From: Acetobacter aceti
GTDB lineage: Bacteria; Pseudomonadota; Alphaproteobacteria; Acetobacterales; Acetobacteraceae
Assembly: GCF_002005445.1 (NCBI RefSeq)
Contig: NZ_CP014692.1
Coordinates: 2,914,501-2,978,500 of the forward strand
DNA length: 64,000 nucleotides
Direction of reading: 5' to 3'
The position numbers and the translations under genes are program-made. Below, piece after piece: positions 47,276 to 56,649 of the stretch (position 1 is its first letter; each line of letters starts with the position of its first letter). The notes below the pieces were generated by a model, which was given only the letters and a program-made list of their open reading frames with translations, ran no database searches and was not told the DNA's origin.

Positions 47276-48715
47276 TCAGGAAAACGCTCGCGCAACCCGC
47301 TCGGCACTCTCATGCGCAAAGCGGCTAGTCGCAAGCGCCCCCACCAGCACCACACCGCAGCCGAGCCCCACCGCGATCCAGCACACGAAATAGCTAAGAT
47401 GTAGAAATGATGCAGAAAATTCCGCCCTGTCACTCGCCACGCTTCCAACGGCCCGCAAGCTGCCAGCTATCGCGACCCCAAGGGCGGCGCCGATCTGACG
47501 ACTCGTGGAAGCCACCGCCGCAGCCAGCCCGGCCTGCCTTCGCGGCATTCCCGAGACCGCAGCGTTCGTGATCGGCGCATTGCAGAGCCCGAATCCTCCA
47601 CCCGTCAGCGCATAGGCGATCGCCAGCCAGAGTGGCGACGTATCCGCCGCAAGACCGGTCAGCATCCACGCTCCACCAGCAAGACCACAGCCGGAAAGCA
47701 TCAACGGCACACGAGCGCCACGCGCCGCCACCAGCCTCCCGGAAAGGGGAGCGGCGACCATCACCGCCACGGCAAAGGGCATGAGCTTCCAGCCCGCTGC
47801 GCCGGGAGCAAACCCTCTTACGTCCTGAAGGTAGATGGTGCTCAGGAAAAGCAGTGACGCGAAAATCGCGAAACAGAGCACGGCGAGCACAGTGGCTGAC
47901 GCGAAAGGCACAGAGCGAAAAAACCCGAGATCCAGCATGGGATGACTGCTCCGTTTTTCGACGACGAGAAACGACACCAGCGATAGGGCAGACAGACCCA
48001 GCAGTCCGAGAATCGAAGCACTGCGCCAACCGAGATCCGGCCCCTCGATCAGGGCACCCACCAGCGCCAAGGTCGTCAGGGCCGAAAGCCCCTGCCCGAC
48101 CGGATCGAATCGCGCCGGAACCGGCGATCGCGATTCGGGCACAAAACGGAGCGTCATTGCCAGAGCGATCAGCCCGACGGGCACATTGATCCAGAACACC
48201 GCCCGCCAGCTCAGCGCATCGGCAATAAACCCACCAACGGCCGGCCCCAAAGCCAGAGCGATGCCCGACATCATTCCCCACACACCGATCGCACGGGCAC
48301 GATCCGCGGGATTCAGGAACGTATTCGCGATGATGGAGAGAGCCACCGGGTTGAGCATTGCCCCTCCCACTCCCTGCAGAATCCGCGACGCGATCATCTG
48401 CGCCGGTGTCATGGCCATGCCGCAGAGTGCGGATGCCGCGCAGAAAATCACGATTCCCGTCAGAAAGACTCTTTTGCGACCGAACCGGTCCGCCAGAGTT
48501 CCCGCCGCCATGAGCAGGGCCGCGACCGTCAGCGTGTACGCGTCGACAATCCATTGCAGACCGGAGAGGCTGGCCCCGAACGCCTGCCTGATGGAAGGCA
48601 GAACGACATTGATGATAGTCACGTCCATCATGACCAGCAGCAGGCTCAGGCAGCAGGACGCCAGCACAAGCCACTGCTGTTTTCCGGCAGGCGACTGAGC
48701 GGTTTGTGAGGACAT
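47276..48715 (-). CDS. MFS transporter, DHA2 (14-TM) drug/proton antiporter family
   Basis: 479 residues with about 14 hydrophobic segments. Motif A is seen as GTLADRFGRKRVFLTG; motif C-like GPAVGGFIADALSWRAVFWI follows MDVTIINVVLPSIRQAFG near the N-terminus. This DHA2/EmrB-like arrangement suits proton-driven export of drugs or small organics. Start at 48715 gives a short cytoplasmic lead (MSSQTAQSPAGKQQ). No adjacent regulator or membrane-fusion protein is present, so it probably works alone. The substrate is unknown. Confidence 0.9.
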   Translation of the reverse strand: MSSQTAQSPAGKQQWLVLASCCLSLLLVMMDVTIINVVLPSIRQAFGASLSGLQWIVDAYTLTVAALLMAAGTLADRFGRKRVFLTGIVIFCAASALCGMAMTPAQMIASRILQGVGGAMLNPVALSIIANTFLNPADRARAIGVWGMMSGIALALGPAVGGFIADALSWRAVFWINVPVGLIALAMTLRFVPESRSPVPARFDPVGQGLSALTTLALVGALIEGPDLGWRSASILGLLGLSALSLVSFLVVEKRSSHPMLDLGFFRSVPFASATVLAVLCFAIFASLLFLSTIYLQDVRGFAPGAAGWKLMPFAVAVMVAAPLSGRLVAARGARVPLMLSGCGLAGGAWMLTGLAADTSPLWLAIAYALTGGGFGLCNAPITNAAVSGMPRRQAGLAAAVASTSRQIGAALGVAIAGSLRAVGSVASDRAEFSASFLHLSYFVCWIAVGLGCGVVLVGALATSRFAHESAERVARAFS

Positions 48716-48822
48716 ATCATTTCTTTTCCTGTCGGCGCTTCAGACACGACGAAACGCAGGCAAATTGGGTATCCCCAGCCTGACCGGCCTGTCACATCAC
48801 ATATCAGCGCATACAGGAAATC

Positions 48823-48896
48823 TGGAGCGGGCGAAGGGAATCGAACCCTCCTAAGAAGCTTGGAAGGCTACTGCATTACCACTATGCTACGCCCGC
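48823..48896 (-). tRNA. tRNA-Gly(TCC)
   Basis: 74 bases on the minus strand with CCA encoded. Acceptor GCGGGCG pairs with CGCCCGC. The D-arm starts TAGCATAGTGG, the anticodon loop is CTTCCAA (anticodon TCC, reading GGA), and the T-arm has GGTTCGATTCC. The acceptor and anticodon stems pair fully. Confidence 0.95.
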
Positions 48897-49193
48897 ATCC
48901 GAGGCGCTTATATAACTTCCCTTTCCGACGAAGCAAGCCTCTATCCGCACCCTGCATGCGCAGGAAGATCCGGACAGCTTCTTCCCATGAAAATAATTCC
49001 TGCAAAAAACAGGCGTTTCCTCCGGATTTACGGCATTTTTTCTATTGGGAAGAACATTTTTCCAGAGCAATTCTCTCTTCCTCCTCTTGACTTTGAACGC
49101 GCAACATATTCTTTTCCGCCACCTGTGCCCGACCTGAGTGAAAGTGGCGGAAAAGACTTCGGTCTGCTCCAGGGTCACTCGGGATGGTACCGC

Positions 49194-49270
49194 AGGGGTG
49201 TAGCTCAATTGGCTAGAGCGCCGGTCTCCAAAACCGGAGGTTGCGGGTTCGAGACCCTCCGCCCCTGCCA
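49194..49270 (+). tRNA. tRNA-Trp(CCA)
   Basis: 77 bases with CCA encoded. Acceptor AGGGGTG pairs with CGCCCCT, with one wobble pair. The D-arm is AGCTCAATTGGCTAGAGC, the anticodon loop CTCCAAA has anticodon CCA, and the T-arm has GGGTTCGAGACCC. tRNA-Trp just before secE-nusG is a common bacterial arrangement. Confidence 0.97.
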
Positions 49271-49425
49271 AATCAGCCTGAATTCAGTCTCAACGGGATC
49301 AGTCCCGACGCTGGACAGGGCTGGCACAGGTTGCCGGCTCCGGTCGGTTTCTGGCGAGTGTTACCGGTTTGCCGGATTCGGTCTTTGTCAGGACCGATGG
49401 GCAGGCCGAAAGAGAAGGTTTTTTC

Positions 49426-49620
49426 GTGTCAGCCAGTCCAGTCAAATTCCTCCGGGATGTAGAAGCCGAGGCCAAAAAGGTCACCTGGCCGTCACGGAAA
49501 GCGACGCTGGTGACAACGGGAGCCGTGCTCGCGATGGCTACGCTCGCTTCCATTTTCTTTTTCGTCGTCGATCAGGCTATCGGGCTCGGCGTGCGGGAAC
49601 TTTTCGGACTGGGAGGCTAG
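49426..49620 (+). CDS. secE: Preprotein translocase subunit SecE
   Basis: 64 residues, the single-TM bacterial SecE. It carries the conserved amphipathic stretch SPVKFLRDVEAEAKKVTWPS followed by RKATLVTTGAVLAMA and one membrane helix. It clamps SecY in the translocon. GTG 49426 is the start: AGAAGG lies about 7 bases before it, and an earlier TTG at 49369 would add a non-conserved tail. nusG follows after 9 bases, so the two are co-transcribed behind tRNA-Trp. Confidence 0.95.
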   Translation: MSASPVKFLRDVEAEAKKVTWPSRKATLVTTGAVLAMATLASIFFFVVDQAIGLGVRELFGLGG

Positions 49621-49629
49621 AAGACCGGT

Positions 49630-50160
49630 ATGGCCAAGCGGTGGTACGTCGTTCACGTCTATTCGGGTTTCGAGAAGAAAATCGCCACCCAGATTATGGA
49701 AGAGGCTGCCCAGAAAGGGTTGTCCGACCATATTGAGCAGGTTCTCGTCCCTTCCGAGGAAGTGGTGGAGATCCGTCGTGGCCAGAAGGTCAACTCCGAG
49801 CGCAAGTTTTTCCCGGGATACATTCTGGTGAACATGGAGCTCACGGATGACGCCTGGCATCTGGTGAAAGACACTCCCAGAGTGACCGGCTTCCTCGGTT
49901 CCAAGACCCGTCCAAGCCCAATTCCCGCGGCGGAAGCCGAACGGATCATGAAGCAGGCTCAGGAAGGCGTCGAGCGCCCGCGCTCTTCCGTCACCTTCGA
50001 GGTCGGCGAGCAGATCCGTGTCGCGGATGGCCCCTTCACGTCGTTCAACGGCGTTGTCGAGGAAGTCGACGAAGAGAAGCAGCGCCTCAAGGTCAGCGTT
50101 TCGATCTTCGGACGCTCCACACCTGTCGATCTGGAATATGGGCAGGTCGAGAAGCTCTGA
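49630..50160 (+). CDS. nusG: Transcription termination/antitermination factor NusG
   Basis: 176 residues. NGN domain: [49 protein letters not shown] and a late [12 protein letters not shown]. The C-terminal KOW segment is [20 protein letters not shown]. NusG binds RNA polymerase and couples it to Rho and ribosomes. Usually rplK follows; here a terminator and a convergent gene follow. Confidence 0.97.
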   Translation: MAKRWYVVHVYSGFEKKIATQIMEEAAQKGLSDHIEQVLVPSEEVVEIRRGQKVNSERKFFPGYILVNMELTDDAWHLVKDTPRVTGFLGSKTRPSPIPAAEAERIMKQAQEGVERPRSSVTFEVGEQIRVADGPFTSFNGVVEEVDEEKQRLKVSVSIFGRSTPVDLEYGQVEKL

Positions 50161-50187
50161 CCGTCCCTTCAGTTCATATCTGACGGA

Positions 50188-50218
50188 AAGCCCCGGTTCA
50201 AAAGACCGGGGCTTTTTT
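50188..50218 (+). terminator. Terminator of secE-nusG
   Basis: A 10-bp stem (AAGCCCCGGT / ACCGGGGCTT) with a 7-base loop is followed by TTTT, 27 bases past the nusG stop. Confidence 0.92.
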
Positions 50219-50385
50219 CTGTATGGGCTTCCAGGCCGGGAACAGGAGATTGTGTCTCCCGCTTTCGTCCATCCCGATCAGCAACCATAATGTCCGGATC
50301 AAAAAGACTGCGGCGCCCAAGGCAGGGAGCGTAGCGGATCAGGGCCTCTCCCCGACCAGAACACGCCTGACAGGGCGCTCTCGTA

Positions 50386-50421
50386 AACCCGCTGGCCACT
50401 CACTGAAGGAGCCAGCGGGTT
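50386..50421 (-). terminator. Terminator of the DUF2501 gene
   Basis: An 11-bp stem (AACCCGCTGGC / GCCAGCGGGTT) with a 14-base loop lies 11 bases past the DUF2501 stop on the minus strand. Confidence 0.7.
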
Positions 50422-50432
50422 CACCACTCCTG

Positions 50433-50888
50433 TCAGAGAAGCGAGGACGCCTTGCTCATGACAGCCTTGCAGACTTTCCTGCGCACAGCGTCCTTCAGGG
50501 AAGAAAGGGAAAGCTGGTTGCCGTCAGCAAGCTGGAGCAGACCCTGCTGACCCGAAGCATAGGACGAGTCACTGGCCACGCCAGAATTGCCTGTCAGCGT
50601 GCTGAGCGTGGATTTTGCGGACGATACATTGCTGACCAGATCATTCTGCACACAGTAGCTCAGAAGGCCGGTCACGTTGCCGGAGCTTGCGGAAGAAAGC
50701 GAAGGAACGCCAAGGTTACCGAGCAGCCCGGATGTGGTGGGTGTACCGGCAGAGCCCGTCACGCTTTGCAGCGCACCCTGCTCCGCACCCTGGACAATGC
50801 CTCCAAAGGACTGTGCGTGCGCGGCGGATACACCTGCAAGTGACAGCCCAGCGATGAGCGCCAGAACGCCAGAACGACGAAAGATCAT
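50433..50888 (-). CDS. DUF2501 secreted protein
   Basis: 151 residues. The N-terminus MIFRRSGVLALIAGLSLAGV then SAAHAQ is a signal peptide with an AHA-Q cleavage site. The mature part has the DUF2501 look: GNVTGLLSYCVQNDLVSN, KSTLSTLTGN, DSSYASGQQGLLQLADGNQL and KDAVRRKVCKAVMSKASSLL with two Cys that may form a disulfide. E. coli YjjA belongs here; function is unknown. AAGAAGG is placed about 9 bases before the ATG. It converges on nusG. Confidence 0.9.
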   Translation of the reverse strand: MIFRRSGVLALIAGLSLAGVSAAHAQSFGGIVQGAEQGALQSVTGSAGTPTTSGLLGNLGVPSLSSASSGNVTGLLSYCVQNDLVSNVSSAKSTLSTLTGNSGVASDSSYASGQQGLLQLADGNQLSLSSLKDAVRRKVCKAVMSKASSLL

Positions 50889-51210
50889 GAGTTTTCCTTC
50901 TTAGTGATGGCCCCGGCAAGCCAGTTATCACCGAAGCGCTTTCAGACTGTTGGACCTTAATGAGGCGGAAACGCGGCACAACCGCAAAGTTACCCGTGAA
51001 TTGCAGGACTGTTCCGCCTGCAACTCTCTCATCCTGCTCCTCACAAGCCAGACGCCACATGTGAACCCGGCTCAAAAGCCTTGATCTCACACGCAGGCAC
51101 CCTTGAGCCTTGCGATAAGTCTTCCACGCACCACGTTCCTGCTATAGGTGTCGACTCGCAATTTTACAGTGGCACTTCCACAGTGAGCGTGGATCAGGAG
51201 AGGAACTGAG
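50889..51210. other. Intergenic region between DUF2501 gene and asd
   Basis: A 322-bp divergent gap holding promoters for both genes. No clear -35/-10 pair or regulatory element could be chosen. The asd ribosome site AGGAGAGG is at its end. Confidence 0.4.
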
Positions 51211-52233
51211 ATGGGTTATCGCGTGGCGGTCGTGGGCGCGACAGGCGCTGTCGGACGCGAAATACTGAAAACCTTGCACGAGCGGGAATTCCCCGTCGAC
51301 GAGATCGTGGCTCTGGCGTCACCTCGTTCGGCCGGCCGTGAAGTCTCCTTCGGGGACCGCACGCTGAAAGTGCAGAATCTCGAGACATTCGATTTCACGG
51401 GCTGGGACGTCGCCCTGTTCTCGCCGGGAGCGAGCGTATCCGCCATTCACGGCCCCCGCGCCGCGAAGGCCGGGTGTATCGTGATCGACAACACCTCCCA
51501 CTTCCGCATGGAGCCTGATGTCCCGCTGGTTGTGCCGGAAGTGAATCCGAACGACCTGAAAAAGGCCAAACGCGGAATCGTCGCGAATCCGAACTGCTCC
51601 ACCATCCAGATGGTCGTGGCGCTGAAGCCGCTCCATGACCTTTTCACGGCCAAACGTGTCGTCGTCGCGACCTATCAGGCTGTCGCAGGCGCAGGCAAGG
51701 ACGGCATGGACGAGCTGTTCGCCCAGACCAAGGGCACGTTCGTCAACGATCCGCCAAAGATCGAGCAGTTCCAGAAGCAGATCGCGTTCAACTGCATTCC
51801 TCAGATCGACCGTTTCATGGATGACGGCGCGACCAAGGAAGAGTGGAAGATGACTGTCGAGACGAAAAAGATTCTCGACCCGGAGATTCAGGTTCTCGCC
51901 ACCTGCGTGCGCGTGCCGGTGTTCATCGGTCACTCGGAAGCCGTTGTCGTCGAGTTCGAGGAGCCGGTCGATCTCAGGAAAGCGCGTGAAGCGCTGCGCG
52001 AGGCGGAAGGAGTCGTTCTTCTCGATGAGCGCGAGGATGGTGGTTACGTGACGCCGATCGAATGCGTGGGCGAAGACGCAACCTACGTCTCCCGTCTGCG
52101 AATCGACCCGACCGTGCCGAATGGCCTGGCCTTCTGGTGCGTGTCAGACAATCTGCGCAAGGGCGCTGCCCTGAACGCCGTGCAGATCGCCGAGACGATG
52201 ATTGCTCTCGATCTGTTGCCTCATCGCAACTAA
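51211..52233 (+). CDS. asd: Aspartate-semialdehyde dehydrogenase
   Basis: 340 residues. It reduces aspartyl phosphate to aspartate semialdehyde for lysine, threonine, methionine and diaminopimelate. Signs: NADP loop VAVVGATGAVGREILKTL, ASPRSAGREVSFG, the catalytic Cys in VANPNCSTIQMVV, and later VETKKILDPE and CVRVPVFIGHSEAVVVEFEE with the catalytic His. ATG 51211 has a strong site AGGAGAGG. A hairpin lies beyond the stop; sdhC starts 268 bases on. Confidence 0.97.
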   Translation: MGYRVAVVGATGAVGREILKTLHEREFPVDEIVALASPRSAGREVSFGDRTLKVQNLETFDFTGWDVALFSPGASVSAIHGPRAAKAGCIVIDNTSHFRMEPDVPLVVPEVNPNDLKKAKRGIVANPNCSTIQMVVALKPLHDLFTAKRVVVATYQAVAGAGKDGMDELFAQTKGTFVNDPPKIEQFQKQIAFNCIPQIDRFMDDGATKEEWKMTVETKKILDPEIQVLATCVRVPVFIGHSEAVVVEFEEPVDLRKAREALREAEGVVLLDEREDGGYVTPIECVGEDATYVSRLRIDPTVPNGLAFWCVSDNLRKGAALNAVQIAETMIALDLLPHRN

Positions 52234-52239
52234 GACACC

Positions 52240-52270
52240 GACTGGTCACGTGTGATTGATGTGACCAGTC
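52240..52270 (+). terminator. Long perfect hairpin after asd
   Basis: A perfect 10-bp stem (GACTGGTCAC / GTGACCAGTC) with an 11-base loop begins 7 bases past the asd stop. No T-run follows, so it may protect the 3' end instead of terminating, or be a binding site. Confidence 0.55.
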
Positions 52271-52409
52271 AATCAAACGACTGTTTGATGCGATTTATGC
52301 CTGCTGAAACAGTTCAGGCGTCATCTGCCACGGAGCAGTCATGCTGCTGGCGGACGTTTCTTCTCCCAAAACAGGAGCCTCCCTCTCGGTCTCGTGTTTC
52401 CGCGTTGAA

Positions 52410-52475
52410 TTGACCCCGAAAATCCTGCGGCGTAGGACCGGTTGTGGAATAGCGCCGCCTTTCGTGCGGCGTTTT
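52410..52475 (+). promoter_or_regulatory. Candidate sdh promoter and leader hairpin
   Basis: TTGACC (52410-52415) with a 17-base spacer to TAGGAC (52433-52438) is a weak promoter match. Just downstream, CGCCGC / GCGGCG around CTTTCGT with TTTT after it (52453-52475) is terminator-like and lies 25 bases before the sdhC ATG, so it may be an attenuator. Confidence 0.35.
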
Positions 52476-52500
52476 ACGTGGACAAGATGACGAGGCGACG

Positions 52501-52977
52501 ATGCAGGATGTCCGGGAAGCGCTCTATGTCGGGAGCCGAAGTGACGGCGCTCTAATCCGACGACCGATGTCACCGCATCTTCAGGTCTATAAAATGCGCC
52601 TGTCGATGTTTCTTTCCATTTCGAACCGAATTACGGGTGTGGTGGCAACCGGCGGTTCAGCACTGGGCGTCTTCTGGCTGGCGGCTCTGGCGAAAGGACC
52701 GAAGTCCTTTGCAAGCGCCCGCAAGGTGACAGGCAATCCGCTGGGACAGTTCGTGCTGTTCGGATGGATCTTCTCGCTGGTGTGGCACACGGTCGGTGGT
52801 CTTCGCCACTTCATCTGGGATGCCGGTCATCGCTACGACAAGAAGGAACTGAACGAGGACGGTCCGGTGGCGCTGGGCGTCATCGCCGGCGTGGGCGTCA
52901 CGCTCGCAACCTCCCTTCTCGGCATTTCCTGCTGTCGTGCACGTCGTCGCGCCAAGCTGCTGAAAAAGGCTTCCTGA
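52501..52977 (+). CDS. sdhC: Succinate dehydrogenase cytochrome b556 subunit
   Basis: 158 residues. The conserved N-terminal motif RRPMSPHLQVYKMRLSM and then the helix SNRITGVVATGG with the quinone-site Ser/Arg. Three membrane helices include the heme His region LVWHTVGGLRHFIWDAGH. GAGG lies before ATG 52501. It anchors SdhAB and passes electrons to ubiquinone. First gene of sdhCDAB. Confidence 0.94.
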   Translation: MQDVREALYVGSRSDGALIRRPMSPHLQVYKMRLSMFLSISNRITGVVATGGSALGVFWLAALAKGPKSFASARKVTGNPLGQFVLFGWIFSLVWHTVGGLRHFIWDAGHRYDKKELNEDGPVALGVIAGVGVTLATSLLGISCCRARRRAKLLKKAS

Positions 52978-52978
52978 G

Positions 52979-53398
52979 ATGAATGCAACGTCTCCCACGC
53001 ATCATACCGTGATGCGCTCACAGCTCGGTCGCGCCCGCGGCCTCGGCTCGGGTCATTCCGGCACCGATCACTGGATTGTGGAACGCGTTTCAGCAGCAAG
53101 CCTGCTGCCGCTCACCGGCTGGTTTGTCATCCAGATGTTTCGCCTCGGCGGCGAAGACTATGAAAAAGTCGCCAAATGGGGTGGCAAGCCGGTCAATGCC
53201 ACGCTTCTCGCCGCTCTCGTCGCCACCAGCTTCTATCACGCGGAAGTCGGCTTGCAGGTGATTGTGGACGATTACGTGCATGGCAAGGCTCACGCCCCCA
53301 CCAAACTGCTCGTCAAGATCGGCACAGGACTTCTTGGTCTGCTCGGCATTGTCTCGGTGCTGAAACTGGCCCTTGGTCGCCCTGCCTCCAAAGGCTGA
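52979..53398 (+). CDS. sdhD: Succinate dehydrogenase membrane anchor subunit
   Basis: 139 residues. Signs are RSQLGRARGLGSGHSGTDHW, the helix ERVSAASLLPLTGWFVIQMF and the heme/quinone region SFYHAEVGLQVIVDDYVHG. Three membrane helices are visible. It starts one base past the sdhC stop. Together with SdhC it forms the membrane part of complex II. Confidence 0.94.
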   Translation: MNATSPTHHTVMRSQLGRARGLGSGHSGTDHWIVERVSAASLLPLTGWFVIQMFRLGGEDYEKVAKWGGKPVNATLLAALVATSFYHAEVGLQVIVDDYVHGKAHAPTKLLVKIGTGLLGLLGIVSVLKLALGRPASKG

Positions 53399-53482
53399 TC
53401 GCCGCTGACCGACGAGGCCAGCAGGCTCCGCCGGTTCTTATGTTGAAATGACTGGTCGCAAGACAACGGGAGCGCCGTCACC

Positions 53483-55294
53483 ATGAACGCTAATTCCTCT
53501 CCTTCCCGGGGGGCCTACCGCATTGTCGATCACGCCTATGACGTGGTCGTGGTCGGCGCCGGCGGGTCGGGTCTCCGTGCAACGCTGGGTATGGGCGCCG
53601 CTGGCCTGTCCACTGCCTGCGTCACGAAAGTTTTCCCCACACGCAGCCATACGGTCGCAGCACAGGGCGGCATTGGCGCCTCCCTTGGCAACATGGCCGA
53701 GGATAACTGGCGCTGGCACATGTACGACACCGTGAAGGGGTCGGACTGGCTGGGCGATCAGGACGCGATCGAGTTCATGTGCCGCGAGGCGGTCCCCGCC
53801 GTGCATGAACTCGAACATTTCGGCGTGCCGTTCTCCCGCACCGAACAGGGCAAGATCTATCAGCGCCCCTTCGGTGGTCACATGAGCGACTTCGGCAAGG
53901 CTCCGGTGCCCCGCGCCTGCGCCGCCGCCGACCGCACGGGCCATGCGATCCTGCACACGCTGTATCAGCAGTGCCTGAAGCATAACGTCGAGTTCTTCGT
54001 CGAATATTTCGCCATCGACCTCATCATGGATGAGGAAGGCGCGTGTCGCGGCGTGATGGCATGGTGTCAGGACGACGGCACAATCCATCGCTTCAACGCG
54101 AAGATGGTCGTTCTGGCGACCGGCGGCTACGGTCGCGCCTGGCAGTCCTGCACCTCGGCCCACACCTGCACGGGTGACGGCGGCGGCATGGTCATGCGCG
54201 CTGGTCTCCCGACACAGGATATGGAGTTCGTGCAGTTCCATCCTACCGGCATCTATCCGGCGGGCTGCCTGCTGACCGAAGGCTGCCGTGGTGAAGGCGC
54301 CTATCTGACCAACTCCGAAGGTGAGCGCTTCATGGAGCGTTATGCGCCGACGGCGAAGGATCTGGCGTCCCGTGACGTGGTCTCCCGCGCCATGACGGTC
54401 GAGATCAAGGAAGGGCGTGGTTGCGGCACGAAAAAAGACCACATCATGATGCATCTGGAGCATCTCGGCTCCGATCTGCTGCATGAGCGTCTGCCGGGCA
54501 TCATCGAAACGTCACGCATCTTTGCCGGTGTGGACGTGACGAAGGAGCCGGTACCGGTTCTGCCGACCGTTCACTACAACATGGGCGGTATCCCGACGAA
54601 CATTCACGGTGAAGTGGTCCGTCCGACGGACGACAACCCGGATGCCGTCGTTCCCGGCCTGATGGCCGTGGGTGAAGCGGCGTGCGTGTCCGTGCATGGC
54701 GCGAACCGTCTTGGCACCAACTCGCTGCTCGATCTGATCGTCTTTGGTCGCGCCGCCGCCAAGCGCGCCGCCGAGATCGTCAAGCCGGCTGATTTCGTGA
54801 AGCCGCTGCCTGCCGGCGCCGGCGAGTATGCGCTGGATCGTCTCGATCGCATCCGTTACGCGAAAGGCGACACACGCGTCTCCGAGCTGCGTGACCGTCT
54901 CCAGCGCGACATGCAGACCCATGCCGCCGTGTTCCGCACGGAAGAGAGCATGAAGGAAGGCTGTGACAAGATTCAGGAAATCTGGAAGGCCAAGGACGAC
55001 ATGTCCGTCGCCGACCGTTCCCTGATCTGGAACAGTGACCTGATGGAAGCCCTCGAGTTCGAGAACCTTCTTGGCAACGCGACGGCGACGCTGGAAAGCG
55101 GACTGGTCCGTCACGAAAGCCGTGGCGCCCATGCCCGTGACGATTATCCGGACCGTGACGACAAGGAATGGATGAAGCACAGCGTATCGTGGCTGGACGA
55201 CAAGGGCGGCACGAAGATGACCTATCGCCCCGTGCACATGAAGACCCTCACCGACGAGGTTCAGGTCTTCCCGCCCAAGAAGCGCGTCTACTAA
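53483..55294 (+). CDS. sdhA: Succinate dehydrogenase flavoprotein subunit
   Basis: 603 residues. FAD-binding [18 protein letters not shown], the FAD-linking His in [59 protein letters not shown] and the active-site Arg in [20 protein letters not shown] are all present. It oxidises succinate to fumarate. GGGAG lies upstream of the ATG. Length is normal for alphaproteobacteria. Confidence 0.98.
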   Translation: MNANSSPSRGAYRIVDHAYDVVVVGAGGSGLRATLGMGAAGLSTACVTKVFPTRSHTVAAQGGIGASLGNMAEDNWRWHMYDTVKGSDWLGDQDAIEFMCREAVPAVHELEHFGVPFSRTEQGKIYQRPFGGHMSDFGKAPVPRACAAADRTGHAILHTLYQQCLKHNVEFFVEYFAIDLIMDEEGACRGVMAWCQDDGTIHRFNAKMVVLATGGYGRAWQSCTSAHTCTGDGGGMVMRAGLPTQDMEFVQFHPTGIYPAGCLLTEGCRGEGAYLTNSEGERFMERYAPTAKDLASRDVVSRAMTVEIKEGRGCGTKKDHIMMHLEHLGSDLLHERLPGIIETSRIFAGVDVTKEPVPVLPTVHYNMGGIPTNIHGEVVRPTDDNPDAVVPGLMAVGEAACVSVHGANRLGTNSLLDLIVFGRAAAKRAAEIVKPADFVKPLPAGAGEYALDRLDRIRYAKGDTRVSELRDRLQRDMQTHAAVFRTEESMKEGCDKIQEIWKAKDDMSVADRSLIWNSDLMEALEFENLLGNATATLESGLVRHESRGAHARDDYPDRDDKEWMKHSVSWLDDKGGTKMTYRPVHMKTLTDEVQVFPPKKRVY

Positions 55295-55321
55295 CCCGCC
55301 GTCAGAAAAGGGAGACTGAAG

Positions 55322-56104
55322 ATGGTCGAACTGAGACTTCCGCGTAACAGCACGGTGGGCAAGGGGCAGCTCTTTCCTGCCCCCGCCGGCTCCAAGAATG
55401 TGCGGACTTTCAAGATCTATCGCTGGACGCCGGATGACGACAGCAATCCGGTGATGGACACCTATGAGATCGACATCGACACCATCGGCCCGATGGTTCT
55501 CGATGCGCTGATCCACATCAAGAACGACGTCGATCCGACGCTGACGTTCCGCCGCTCCTGCCGTGAAGGCATCTGTGGTTCCTGCGCGATGAATATCGAC
55601 GGCGAGAATACGCTCGCGTGCCTCAAACCGATCAAGGACATGCAGGGGGATATCATTATCAATCCCCTCCCCCACATGCCCATCGTGAAGGATCTGGTGT
55701 CCAACCTCGACGGTGCGTATGCCCAGTTGCGCTCCATTGAGCCGTGGATGAAGGCCGACAGCGCGCCACCGCCGGATGGCGAGCGTCTCCAGTCACCCGA
55801 AGAGCGCGCCAAGCTGGACGGCATGTGGGAGTGCATCCTGTGCTTCTGCTGCACGACCTCCTGCCCGTCCTACTGGTGGAACGGCGACCGTTACCTTGGT
55901 CCGGCCACGCTGCTCGCGGCCTATCGCTGGATCGCGGACAGCCGTGACGAGCATCAGGGCGACCGTCTCGACTCGCTGGAAGACACCTTCAAGCTCTATG
56001 CGTGCCGCACGATCATGAACTGCACGCAGACCTGCCCGAAAGGTCTCAATCCCGCCAAAGCCATTGGCCGGATCAAGGAGCTACAGGTCGAGCGCAAGCT
56101 CTGA
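55322..56104 (+). CDS. sdhB: Succinate dehydrogenase iron-sulfur subunit
   Basis: 260 residues. The 2Fe-2S cluster ligands are in [20 protein letters not shown], followed by C-rich segments [17 protein letters not shown] and [19 protein letters not shown] for the 4Fe-4S and 3Fe-4S clusters. It carries electrons from FAD to quinone. AGGGAG lies before the ATG. It ends the operon, with a terminator 26 bases on. Confidence 0.98.
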   Translation: MVELRLPRNSTVGKGQLFPAPAGSKNVRTFKIYRWTPDDDSNPVMDTYEIDIDTIGPMVLDALIHIKNDVDPTLTFRRSCREGICGSCAMNIDGENTLACLKPIKDMQGDIIINPLPHMPIVKDLVSNLDGAYAQLRSIEPWMKADSAPPPDGERLQSPEERAKLDGMWECILCFCCTTSCPSYWWNGDRYLGPATLLAAYRWIADSRDEHQGDRLDSLEDTFKLYACRTIMNCTQTCPKGLNPAKAIGRIKELQVERKL

Positions 56105-56129
56105 TCTGCTGATCGAACGCTGCATCAAG

Positions 56130-56161
56130 AACGCCGGGAGGGGAACCTTCCGGCGTTTTTT
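56130..56161 (+). terminator. Terminator of sdhCDAB
   Basis: An 8-bp stem (AACGCCGG / CCGGCGTT) with internal AGG / CCT pairing is followed by TTTT, 26 bases past the sdhB stop. Confidence 0.88.
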
Positions 56162-56202
56162 GTTGGGCTGAAGGTATTTTATGAACAGACCCGCGCCTGT
56201 GA

Positions 56203-56649
56203 ATGCCTGCGCCTCAGAACTTCTGCTCCGCATCAGTTCACAGATGCGGAGCAGAAGGCGTTCGGAACTGGCTGGCATCACGCTGGTCATCGCAGCGGGC
56301 TCCGGGATTATCGCCTGCGATGCCGGGGGCGATCCGGCATCCAGCGGGTGATCTGGTTTTCTTCCATGCCATCACGCCGGAGACGGATCACAGCACCCAT
56401 TATTTTTCCGGGATCATGCGGAATTTTTCGCTCGACAGTGAACTCGTTTCCAACAGCCACACAGAACGCAATGATCAGGTTGTGAATGAGGACATCAGGA
56501 TTCTGGAAGCGATAGAACCCTGTCTGGCAGGCGCGGATGCAACCGGTGAACCAAATTTCGTGACTGATGCCGCCGCAGCGCGTGTGCGACGGCGCATTGA
56601 AGCCCTTATGGAAAACAGGTCCGTCGCAGCATGTCATCCAGACGAGTAA
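56203..56649 (+). pseudogene. C-terminal remnant of a VanA-like Rieske oxygenase
   Basis: An open frame of 148 residues whose middle and end match the C-terminal part of vanillate O-demethylase-type Rieske oxygenases: VRNWLASRW, then LVFFHAITPETDHSTHYFS and GIMRNFSLDSELVS, then VVNEDIRILEAIEPCL. The N-terminal Rieske 2Fe-2S site and the mononuclear iron site of a full protein (about 350 residues) are absent, and the first 60 residues look scrambled. It is a decayed remnant, not a working gene. A small 56-codon frame at 56181-56351 with AAGG upstream overlaps its start in another phase and is not recognised. Confidence 0.65.

Noticed and set aside
52295..52573. Minus-strand frame of 92 codons between asd and sdhC
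   Set aside because: It runs across the sdhC start with no family match and no ribosome site.
53438..55675. Two long minus-strand frames opposite sdhA and sdhB
   Set aside because: Antisense shadows of strongly conserved sdh genes.
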